Assembly (NCBI RefSeq): GCF_042434915.1
Contig: NZ_CP170198.1
Location: 3,038,001-3,102,000, forward strand
Direction: 5' to 3'
Source: Aquimarina sp042434915
GTDB lineage: Bacteria; Bacteroidota; Bacteroidia; Flavobacteriales; Flavobacteriaceae
Length of the DNA: 64,000 bases
The notes under the pieces were generated by a model. That model searched no databases. It saw nothing but the letters and a program-made list of their open reading frames with translations, and was not told the DNA's origin. Shown here piece by piece: positions 1 through 12,000 of the stretch (position 1 is its first letter; each line of letters begins with the position of its first letter). A program made the position numbers and the translations under genes.

Positions 1-3000
1 GGTTTGGTTCGTTAATAGTACGTTGTTCTACTGAGCTACATCCATTAGCATCTTGAATATACACATCATAAATTCCTGGACCTAAATCAGTAAATGTATG
101 TTCATTAGGTAGGCTATCATCAGCATCTCTAATAAATGTTCCTGGATTTGTACTGATAGCAAAAGAATATGGTGGAGTTCCTGTACCAGACGTTACTGTA
201 ATACGTATCTGTCCATCGTCTTCACCACTACACTGTACATCTGTTTCTACTACATCTGCTACCAATTGAGAAGGCTCAGTGATTTCAAAATCTTCAGATG
301 TTTCACATCCTCTGTCAGAACTTACGGTATATCTATATCTGCCAGCTGATAAGCCAGTAAATAAACTTTGAGCTTGTGGCCCTTGGTTACTACCAGATCC
401 AGTTATCACGATTAGATTAAAAGTATAATCTCCTAATCCACCGGTTACATCAGCATTTATTCGACCATTAGTTTCGCCAGCACAACTCAATAAAATTTGC
501 GTTGCGCTTAGTGTAATATTAATTTCTTCGATAGGTGCAACTACAAAGGCATTTGAACGTTGTGATTCACAACCATTGGCATCTTCAACATAAAATTGAT
601 AAGACCCTTCTGGCAACGTAAAATTACCGTTCGCCTGAGAAGAAATAACGCCTGACTGATTAATAACATAAAACGTTGTTATACCACCACCAGCACTTGT
701 TGTTCCAGATACTGTAAACGTTCCTGTAGTATCCCCACAGTTTAATAAAGGTCCAGAAGTTACATCAACAGTTACTTCTGCTGGCTCAATTAAAGTTTCT
801 GTTGCTGTAGCAGAACAACTAAGCTCATCATATGCCGTAATTGTATATACTACATTAGGTCTCAGGTTTTCAAACGTATTTGATGTCTGCGGTGCACTTT
901 CTGTGCCTCCTCCTGCTCTAATCGAATACCTGAAAGGCCCATTAGATCCAGTCGCCGTTGCAACAATCTGTCCATCAACTGATCCAAAGCATGTTACATC
1001 TGTACCCGCTAATGCAAGTGCAACGTCATCTGCAGGTGGTAATACCTCAAATGTGTTTGTAGCTGTACAACTAAAGGTTCCATTATCATCGGTCGCCGTT
1101 ACTGTATAGGTACCAGCAGGTAAACCTTCAAAACGTCCATTTCCATCATGTGTACTAGATGGTGGCACTGGAGATATCGTATAGGTTACAGTTCCTTGTC
1201 TTCCGGTAACTGATGCTGTAAAACCACCATTAGCTGCTGGATCACAGAACTCTTGATCATTAATTGCGTTGATACTTAAAACAAACGGGGCTAAAGGACC
1301 ACCAATTTGAACAGTATTAGATACCTCAACACAAAGTGGACTTGCTGTTTCCGTAATTTCAACCGTATAACTACCTAAGGCAAAGGTTTGTGGCAATATA
1401 TTTGGATTAGCATCAGTTGTTGTGTCTCCAGTACCTGTCGCAACCGCAGTTCCTGTACCATCCAATACACGGTAACTATAAGCACCTGTATATCCTGTTA
1501 TCACTATGCGAATCGTTCCATCGGCATCACCAAAACAACTTTCTGGTGTTTCTTGACTTGCAACCACATCGATGGTATCAAATTCATCAACTCTATAGGA
1601 AACTGGAATTGAACACGTTGTAGTTTGATCAGTAATTGTGAAATTATAATTTCCTACTGCTGGTAAGTTAAACGTAGCAGCAGTAGTTGTTCCTGTAGCG
1701 GTAATCGTTTGTGAAGTTACTGCAGCAGGACCATTGGTTACCTCGAATAAGAAGTCACCTCCTGGTGTACCACCATCAATCTCGATAGTAACTACTTCTA
1801 TATTCGTGATACAGTCCATACGTGTTACCAACGTAGCTCTTGGGTTTGTCATTATTGGAAATGGAGCAACCGTTTGAGACACTGTAGCTAAACATCCGTT
1901 AGCATCTACAATGGTAAAGTCATATGCTCCGTCAATATCAGCATCAACGATATGTTGTGCGCCAGTTACCGCGATATTAGTAAACGTTCCTGTAGGTCCA
2001 TTATACGATATGCGATATGGTGCTGTTCCACCAGTAATATCTACTGTAATATCTGGGAAATTATCATTATTAGAAGTATCACAGGTATAATTCGAAGCTA
2101 ACGTAGTAGCATCCAAAACTACTGGCTCACTAACTGTTATTGGCTCTACCGTCGTGGTACATCCAAGATTCGAAGTAATTATAACTTCATAATCCCCTGC
2201 CGCAAGTCCAGTAAACGTTCTATCATCTGTTTGAGGTCCCGCTACTGATACTCCCGTAGCAGTTGGCGAAGGATCATAAACAAATAATTCATATGTATAC
2301 GGATTATCTACACTTGCAGCATTGAGCACAATTGCGATCACACCATCTGACTCTCCATTACATGAAACGTCTTCTATAATAGGTGCGTCTGCAATAGGGT
2401 CTACCGGTATAGCTCTCGATACAGTAAACGTAGCTGTACAGCCAGGTGCAGGTGCAATTGCCGAATCTATAACTTCGACTCTATAATCGCCCGCAGCAAT
2501 ACCAGGGAATACCAGAGTACCTTGTGGTCCTGCTACAACAGCATTGGTTACATTATCTACTAATGTGAAACTAAAGTTTCCTGGATTTGTCGCAAAATCG
2601 GATCCTCCTGTGATATTGCTCACAGTTATTTCCCCATCTGCATTACGACAGGTTGGTTCTGTAGTGAAATCAGCATCAAACAATACCTCATCATAAACTG
2701 TGATAGTTTCTTGATTTGATGGACATCCATTAGCATCGTACACTGTTACCTGATAGGTTCCTGCTGTAGTTACCGTAAACTCGTGGGTATTATTGTCAAT
2801 ATTACCTACTACAGCTATATCACTATCTAATTGATAACTTAAGGTTCCAAAACCTGTAGCAGTAACCGTAAAAGTATAGTTATTATCAAACGTACACGGA
2901 TCATCTACAAACTGTGGCAGTGGCGTATCTAATATTGGATTCGGTGTTACATCAGGAATCGTAATCTCAAGACGTTCAACACAACTATTTGCGTCCTCTA

Positions 3001-6000
3001 CAAAAATAACCCAATTCAAACTCGTAGCGGGATCCAAATCAAATGTATTTGTCTCTGGATAAGTCGCAGGATCTGGTTGAGGTAGAGCGCCAGCTACAAA
3101 TGCAAAACTATAAGGTGCTACACCACCCGAAGCTTCCATAACAATATGAGAAAGTAGATCGTTACAATTTGGTGTTGATGCACTCAATAAAGCAAGTGTT
3201 AACGGTGTAGGTTGAGCAATCGTTACAGTATTTGAGGCTTCATCACAAAACGGTGAGTCTAAAGCTTCAACATCCACTACAAACGTACCACTGGATAAAC
3301 CTGTTATCAACAATGGATTCGTAACTGAAGTGTCTCCCGTACCTGAAGCTTCTACAGTACTTGTTCCGGTATTGGTCACCGTGTAATTATAAGTTCCTGT
3401 ATACCCAGTGATTTCTAAATTAATCTCTCCAGTTGAATCCCCAGCACATAACACAGAAGTTACTTCGGTGGCTATTGCATCAATGGTGTCAAACGGAGCG
3501 ACTATATAGGGTGCTGTATCTATAGAACATCCTGTTTGTAAATCTGTAATTCTAAAGGTATAGCTACCCGGTGAAGCCAAATCAAAGGTAGCACTACTAG
3601 TGGTACCTGATGCATCTTCGGCAACAACTTGTGTATCTGTCCCTAACGGAAGTAAATCAAATTGGTATCCCGCAGTGTTTCCAGTAATTCTATCAATAGA
3701 AACAATAACGCCCTCTGGATTATCACAAGAGATCACACCACCATTGGTAGCTGAAGCATCTCTGGTAACTAAAGGATTCGTCATTATAGGGAAAGGATCT
3801 ACCGTCTCAGTTGGTACTACAACCGGACATCCATTACTATCATTTACAGTGATGTCATAATTTCCAGCTTCATCAGCATCAATAATATACTGTACTCCAG
3901 CGGTACTACCATCAGCATCGGTTACTGTTTGATTATTTACGGTTATTGATGGTGTCGTATACGTGATGGTGTATGGAGGTGTTCCATTTTCAATCGTTAC
4001 TGTAATGTCTGGGAAAATTTCACTATTATCTGGTGCACACGTATAGCTTGATTGTGATGTTGTAGCAGTCAATAAAGTTGGACTACCCACTACGATATCG
4101 ACCGATGTACTAACACACCCTCTTCCTGAGGTTACCACCATTTGATATGTACCCGCTGAAAACAATCCAGTAAAAACAGGGCTTGCTTGTGATGGTGCTA
4201 TTACGCCCGCTCCCTGAAATATTTCATAAGAATATGGTGTGTCACCACTAGTAGATGGATCTAACTCAATAGTAATTGATCCGTCACTAGCTCCAAAACA
4301 AGATACATCTTCAGATGTTCCCGTAATTATAGGATCAACAGGTACGGATCGTGATACATTAACCGTAGCTGTACATCCAGGTACTGGAGCAATCGCAGAA
4401 TCAGTAACTTCGACTCTATAATCCCCCGCTGCAATACCTGTGAAAACATCAGAAGCCTGTGGACCTGCTACAAGAGCATTGGTTCCATTATCCACTAATA
4501 CAAAAATAAAGTTTCCTGGATTTGCTACATAATCGGATCCTCCTGTGATATTGCTCACTGTAATCACTCCATCTGCATTACGACATGTCGGCTCTGTAGT
4601 GAAATCCGCATCAAATCGTAGTTCTTCAAAAACTGTGATACTGGCTGTATCAAAACAACCATTTGGATCTCTAACCGTCAAAGTATATGTTCCTGGTGCG
4701 TTTACAGTGTATACAAAAGAACCATCATTTGGAGTATCAGCAACAAATACTGGCGTGTCCGCAGTACCTGTATCACCATCATCGATACCATATTCTAATT
4801 GACCAGTACCTGTAGCATTTACAGTAAATGTGTAATTATTATCAAAGGTACATGGATCATCTACAAATGTAGGTACCAAAGTAAATGCAGGATCCACTAT
4901 TTCTGTTATCGTAACATCTAATGGTGGCAATACTTCACAATCATTAGCATCTAAGATATACACATCCCAATCTAAACCTACAGATTGGTCTAACGCTAAG
5001 ACATTATTTGTATCATATGATGCAGGTGCAGGTGCAGCAGCTCCATCGATAACTGCGGCATAGCGGTAAGGAGGTGTACCTCCTTGTCCATTGACTACTA
5101 CTTGGGAAAATGAATTACAATTTCCGATAGTATTACTTGTTTCAACTATTGCTAGTGGAGTCGGTTCTGTAATTGTGAATACAATTGATGAATTACATGG
5201 ATCTGCAACTGATATATCAGATTCTATGACTCGAAGCAAATACTCCCCTGGACCAAAGCCGCTGATGGTTCCATTGGCAGTTGCCCCTACAGTCTCAGGA
5301 TTACCATTTCCAAAAGTAACACTTCCATTAATATTGGTAAACAAATCTGAAGTTCTGTATATCTCATATGTCAATTCATTTCCTTGATACGAATCAATAT
5401 TATAAATAATTGAGCCATCTGCAACAGAAGTACAACTTACGTTATCCTCGGTAACCGCAAGATTCATAGGAGATGGGCTACTTACTGGAGCTATACTTTG
5501 AATATCAGTACATCCAGTACTTGTATCGATAATTTCATATGTAAATGCAGTATCAAAAGGTATATTAGTAAACCTATGATTTCGTTCTGGAACGCCAGAA
5601 CTTACAGGTAATCCATTTAGGTTTCCTGGAACACCTGATGGATATTCTCTGATTAAAAACGGCCCTGTACCTCCAGAAACATTTATATCTGCAGTAACTC
5701 CGTTGGAACATGTAGCCGTAGTGCTAGTTGCAATAGTAAAGATTGCTGGTGTTGCTATATTGTATGTGAACTCATAAATACAATTATTTGCATCTTCTAC
5801 TCTTACTTTATAGTCACCAAAATCTAGGTCATTAAAAATTACAAAATCATCTGTTGTAGGACCTATAGGTTGTGCTGTTGTTGTTGTTGCCAGCGAATTA
5901 TCTAAGTTCAACAAACTATATGTGTAAGGAGGTGTTCCTCCTGTTATATTAGATAAATCAATTCTACCTAAAACATTACCAGTCGCACTACATGTAATAT

Positions 6001-9000
6001 CAACATTATTTTCTGTACCAATGACAACAGGGTCCGGCTGGTTAACAGTTATTGTAAAAGCAGGACTATTGATACAGTTTTTTGCATCTCTTACAAAATA
6101 ATTATATGTTCCCGCTGCTAGGTTACCATATGTAGTTTGACTACTATATCCCAGTCCATTAAAGTCTATTTGATATGGTCCTGTACCTACAGTTGTATCA
6201 ATCGTAATTACTACAGAACCATCTGCTTGACCATTACACGTAGCATCACTAGCTACAGCGGTTGCAACTGGTTCTGGATTATCAGTAACAGTGATACTAG
6301 AAGATTCGGCCGTACAACCCTCACTATCGGTTACTCTAAATTGATAGTTACCTGCAGTGATCGTTGTAAACGGTGAAGTAGTTGCTGTATACGTTGTTCC
6401 TCCATCAGAACTTACTTCTATAGTTCTAGTTCCATTTCCATCTGCTGTCGTTATATCAATTACAGCATCTGGACTTGCAGTACAATCTAAGTCTTTTGTT
6501 AGAGAGGCAGTGATTCGTACTTGTGGTTCAATAGTAAATGTTGTAATTGCAGTTGAACAATTACTGTCTGTATTTGTTACTGTTACATCATAGGTTCCAG
6601 GTGTTAAGTTAGGAATCTCAAAAGTATTAGCCGGTGCTGGTCCTGGTAAAAATGTTACCGCTACATCGGCATTGCCATTGAGGCTATATGTAAACGGACC
6701 AAGAGGTGCTGCTATTCCTGGAGTTATTGTAATCCATTGACTTGCTTGATTGGTCGAGTCGTAACAAGCATCACCACCAGACACAGCTGCAATTGTAGGG
6801 GCAATTTTTGTTCCCACAGTAATAGGAAAACCTGTTGGGGTCTCACAAGCTGTAGGTAAACTAGCATCCCTTACAAAAACGGTATAATCTCCAGCTGCTA
6901 ATGCTGCAAAAAAGCTTGATGACTGATATCCTCTAATAATTGTAACACCTGCACTGTCTCTTAACTCATATTGTAATGATCCACGACCTCCAGAGGCTGT
7001 TGCTATCACTGCTCCTGTTGAGTCACCGCAATTAGCATCTGCACTTGTTGCTGATACAGTAATTGCCGCTGGCTCTGTAATAGTAACGGTGTCTGTATCC
7101 GTACAGTTCGTTGTAGCATCGGTAACCTCTACAGTATATGTACCTACTCCTAATCCTGTAACTGGGGTTGGAGTCGTGGCAATGGGTCCACCTGAGGCAA
7201 CAATAATGGCTGCTCCATCAGTAACGGTGTACGTATAATCATTTGTACCTAAATTGGTTACACTAAAAGACAACGCGCCATTTGTATCTGCATTACAAGT
7301 TGGTTCTGCTGTAACAGTAGCATTAACAACAATTTGATCTATTGGGTCGATAGTATAGCTTTCTGAATACACACATCCATCTGTCGTAGTTCTTGACTCA
7401 AAAGTATAAGTTCCTGCGGTTAACGTATAGGTGTCTGTTGTAGCAAAAGAAGTTGCATCTCCTGCAGGAGCAGCAATTCTATACTCAAAAGAAGAGGCTC
7501 CATTTGTACCTGTAGCAGTTAATGTTAGATCGGTGGTAAGAGCTGGACATTGTATTTGAGTTTCTACAAAAGCAATATCAGTAACTTCTTGCAATGGATC
7601 GATTGTTAAATCTCCTAAGTTTACAGGACATCCATTTGTATCAGTATCTCTAATATATAAAGTATAGGTTCCATCGGTAAGGTTATCAAAAATACCTGTA
7701 GTATTCGTAAAAGTTACGCCGTCTATACTATACTCGTACGAGCCGTTTCCGTTTGCAGGATTAGTGACTCTTATTTCTCCAAATATAATACCAGTTCCTG
7801 CGGCATCACAACTATAATCTCTTGTTATATTAATATCAGCAGTTAACGCTAAAGGTGCTGTAATTGTTGCGTTTACAGTAACAGCACATCCATATTGATC
7901 ACTAACTTCGATACTATGAGCACCAATAGCAACAGCTGTAAAATTATTACTCGTCGCTGCTACTGGACCTACTGTAGTAGTTCCATCTAACACATACGTG
8001 AACGGACCTGAACCAGCGGTAACGGTAACCAAGATGGCGCCTGTTCCTGTAGGACATTCCGGATCAGTAGCGGTAGCGGTAGCGGTAATTGGCGTATATG
8101 GATCAAGAACTATAGGTGTAGAAGTTACTGTACAATTCTGCGAATCCGTTACTCTAATTTCATATGTTCCTGCTACATTGGTAGCAAAAGGAGATCCTCC
8201 TGTATAAGCTGCATCTACAACAGCGCCATCGCGAATAATTGCAATTATATTACCTCCATTTCCACCAGTGGTACTAAAGGTAATTGTTGCATCCTCTGTA
8301 GGAGCACAAGTAATTTCTTTAGTCAGCGCAGCAGTAATAGTTAGCTGCGGAGCTATGTTAAAACTTATAGGAGCAGAACTACAAGTACTTGCAGTATTCT
8401 GTACCGTTACTGTATATGAACCTGGGTTTAAATTTGGAATTTCAAAAGAGTTTGGAGGCAAGCCAGCAGGATTTGCAAAATCAACTGGTTGAGGCGCACC
8501 GCCATTTAAACTATAAGTAAACGGTCCTGTTGGTGTAGTACCTGGAGTGATTGTAATCCATTGACTTGCCAGATCTGTTGTGTCGTAACATGCATCACCA
8601 CCTGTGATTGCAGCTAATGTTGGTAACTGCGTTTGATCAATAGTAATTGTTTGGCTCGGTGTCTCACAAGCTGTTGTTGGATCATTTGTATCTCTTACAA
8701 AAATAGTATAGGTACCAGGCGCTAGATTCGTAAAAGTGTTGCTATTTTGATAAGGTACTATAGCAGGTAGTGCTTCTGCAGCATCTCTTAACTCATATTG
8801 ATAGCCACCTCTACCACCACTAGCTGTAACCGTAATAGATCCTGTATTATTACCACAATCTGCAGCATCTGATACAAGAGTAAACCCTAATACTGTAGGC
8901 TCAGTTATGGTTACAGTATCTGTATTATTACAATTGGTTGCTTCGTCTCTTACTAATATCGTATAAGTTCCAGCTCCGAGACCTGTAACCGTTATTGGTG

Positions 9001-12000
9001 TAGTATTTTGACCAGTAACTGTAGTCGGTGTTGTAATTGTACCACCAGACACAGTATATTCATACGTATTTGTAGAAAGATCAATATCACTAACCGTAAA
9101 ACTTAATGCACCATCGGTATCCCCATTACATGTTGGTTCTGCTGTTGCAGCTCCATTGACCGCAATATTATCGATTGCATCAATGGTTACTGTATCTGAA
9201 TAAACACAGCCATCTATTGTAGTTCTAGCTTCAAAGGTGTAAGTTCCGACTGAGAGTGTATAGGTATCTGTAGTTGCAAATGTTGTAGCTTCTCCAGCAG
9301 GTGCAGCTATTCTATATTCGAAAGAAGTAGCTCCGTTTGTCCCTGTGGCAGAAACAGTTACTGATGATGTTAGCGCTGGACACTGCAAGGCAGTTTGACT
9401 AAAATTTAAGCTGCTAACTTCTTGCAAAGGATCTACAACCATTGGCAAAGATGCTACTGGACACGATATGGTACTTGCATCTCGTGCATATACTGTGTAA
9501 GTTCCATCTGTCAAACCTGTAAAAACTCCAGAAGTATTCGTATAATCGACACCGTCAATACTATAGGAGTATCCCGCTCCAAGTAAAGGTGCAACGGTAA
9601 TAGTCGCTGTTTGTACACCTGTACCTGCGGCATCACAACGATATTCTTGCGTTATGCTTGCTGTAATACTTGCTCCTACAGGTGAAAGAATTGAAAAATC
9701 AGGAGACCATTCAACTGGACAAATTGTCGGAGGCGTAGTTCCTGGAGGGGTAGTATTTTCATGAGAAACTCTTGCAACATAAAGGTCACCATCAGGAATA
9801 TTTGTAAATGTAATATCTCGTAACGGACTTGTAATTACATCGATTTGTGTGGGTACTGTATCAGTAGCATTAGCACGTTGTAATAATTCATAGGTATACG
9901 TCCTTCCAGAAACTGCTGGAGATACTTCAACTCGAACTTGACCAGTGTCTCCAGGACATGTAGGATTTGTAACTGTTACATTATCAATAACAATAGGTTC
10001 ATAAGTATCAATATTACTAATAGAGGCTTCAATAATACAAGCAGGAACTCCGCTTGGTATATTTTCATCACTCACATAAAAAGTATAGGTTGCAGAGGGG
10101 TCCGCTGGACTTGGTATTTCAAACTGATTGTTGGTAGAGTAATTACCCGTACCATCATCAAAAAGGTAATTTCCAGAACCCGCTAAAACATTTACCTCAA
10201 CTATTGCGCCAGATTCACAAGTTTCTGGGGCAATTAAAACTACCTCTGCTCTAAAATCTGGTGCTGGGTTAATTGTAACTGTTTCATTATATATACAGTT
10301 TGGAGCCTGATTAGGTCTGTTTGAAATTACTTCAACAGTATAGGTATCTGGTAATAAACCATCTTGTCTATAGTTTCCATTATTAGCTCCAGAATTAGGT
10401 ATAATAATAGGAGTAGAAAGACTTGGAGCACTTATTGTATATTCATATTCTGGTGATCCACCAGTTACAGCAATAAGTATCGAACCAGAACCAGTACCGT
10501 TATCATTATTAACACAGGTAGGGTCAAAAGCCGTAACACTATAGGTTGGGTTAATTTCTGGTACATTGATCGTCGCTGTGTATTCACAACCTCCTGGAAA
10601 GGTAGTATCAATACCATAAACCGTAACATCCCCTGGTGTTGAAATAGCAAACACACCTGTCGTATTAGAATATGGACCACCAGAGGTCAAACTAAAAGCA
10701 TAGTTGCTATTTGGTACATTAGTTACCGTAACACTACCGTCATTACCACACTCGATAGGCGTCATGTCTAACACAGGTTGATAATCGTTTTTAAATACAC
10801 TGAAATAAAAAGGTATAAAACATCCACCATCAAATTCTGCCAAAATTCTGTAGTCTCCAGCTGTATCCACTGTAAAACTAGTTGCGTTACCTCCTGGTTC
10901 TTCTACCCAATTTGCACCCGTACAACTTCCTGATAATAGGGAACATGGGTCATTGGGGTCGGATACACATGAACCGCTTGGCGCTAAACGTTGCCAAGAA
11001 ATATTTCTAAAACCACTGGAAGAGAAATTCGATTCTAATAATAATGTTTGATTACCACATAAGGATATTTGAGGTATTTCAATCCCACTACAATTTTCGG
11101 TTGTTATGGTTGTACCATTTACATAATCTAATATAGGGTTTGTAATATCGCTAAAACTTTCTACTTCATATTCTTCGGTTAATGTCATACATGTACCATC
11201 TGAAGGATCCGTATCTTCTTTAACCACAGAGTAGGTTCCCGTTTGAGGAATTGGTACATCTAAAAAATTAACAGTAGTCACTATAGGCGGAGAAATACCT
11301 GGACCCGACCAGGTATACCGATCATAGCCAGCTCCCGCTTCTAAACGGAGATCAGCCGTACAGGCTAGTACATTTGTACTACATGCAGGCACATTCACTA
11401 AAAAGTTAGTCGCTTCTCCATCACTATTACCACAGGCTCCAATGATACTGCTACTATTATTAGTTGCTGTAACCCCAGAATCTACCCCAGTAAAGGTTGC
11501 TAAAGCAATATTTTGTATCGTATTAGAACACGCATCTCTTAATTCTTCACAGCTATTTACCAATCGCGCTCTAAATCGAATGTATATAGGCAAATCTCCC
11601 GGCAAGCCGTTGAACCCAGCCTCTACTAAATCTGCTGGAATATTAAAATCGATAATACCTGGTGAAGGAATGGTATAGGTAACTCCTGGTGGCAAGGTCG
11701 CATCTTGAACAGACACCAAATCTGTATTAGCAGGCAGAATATCTCTTATCGTAATAGAGCCATCCACTAAATCTTCATTACCTGTATTTTGTATTTCGAG
11801 ATCATAAAATATTTCGTCACCTAATTCAACTGTACCGTTTGTGATATCGGTAATACCATCGGTTGCATATACTTTTTTAACTATTTGTAATTTAGGTTCG
11901 ATAATATCTACCGCAAAGGTATTTAAGAATACTCTATAGGTATCTTGAACTGTTCTTAATCGAAAAGTAGCGTCGGTTTGATTATTACCTAGTAAAATAT

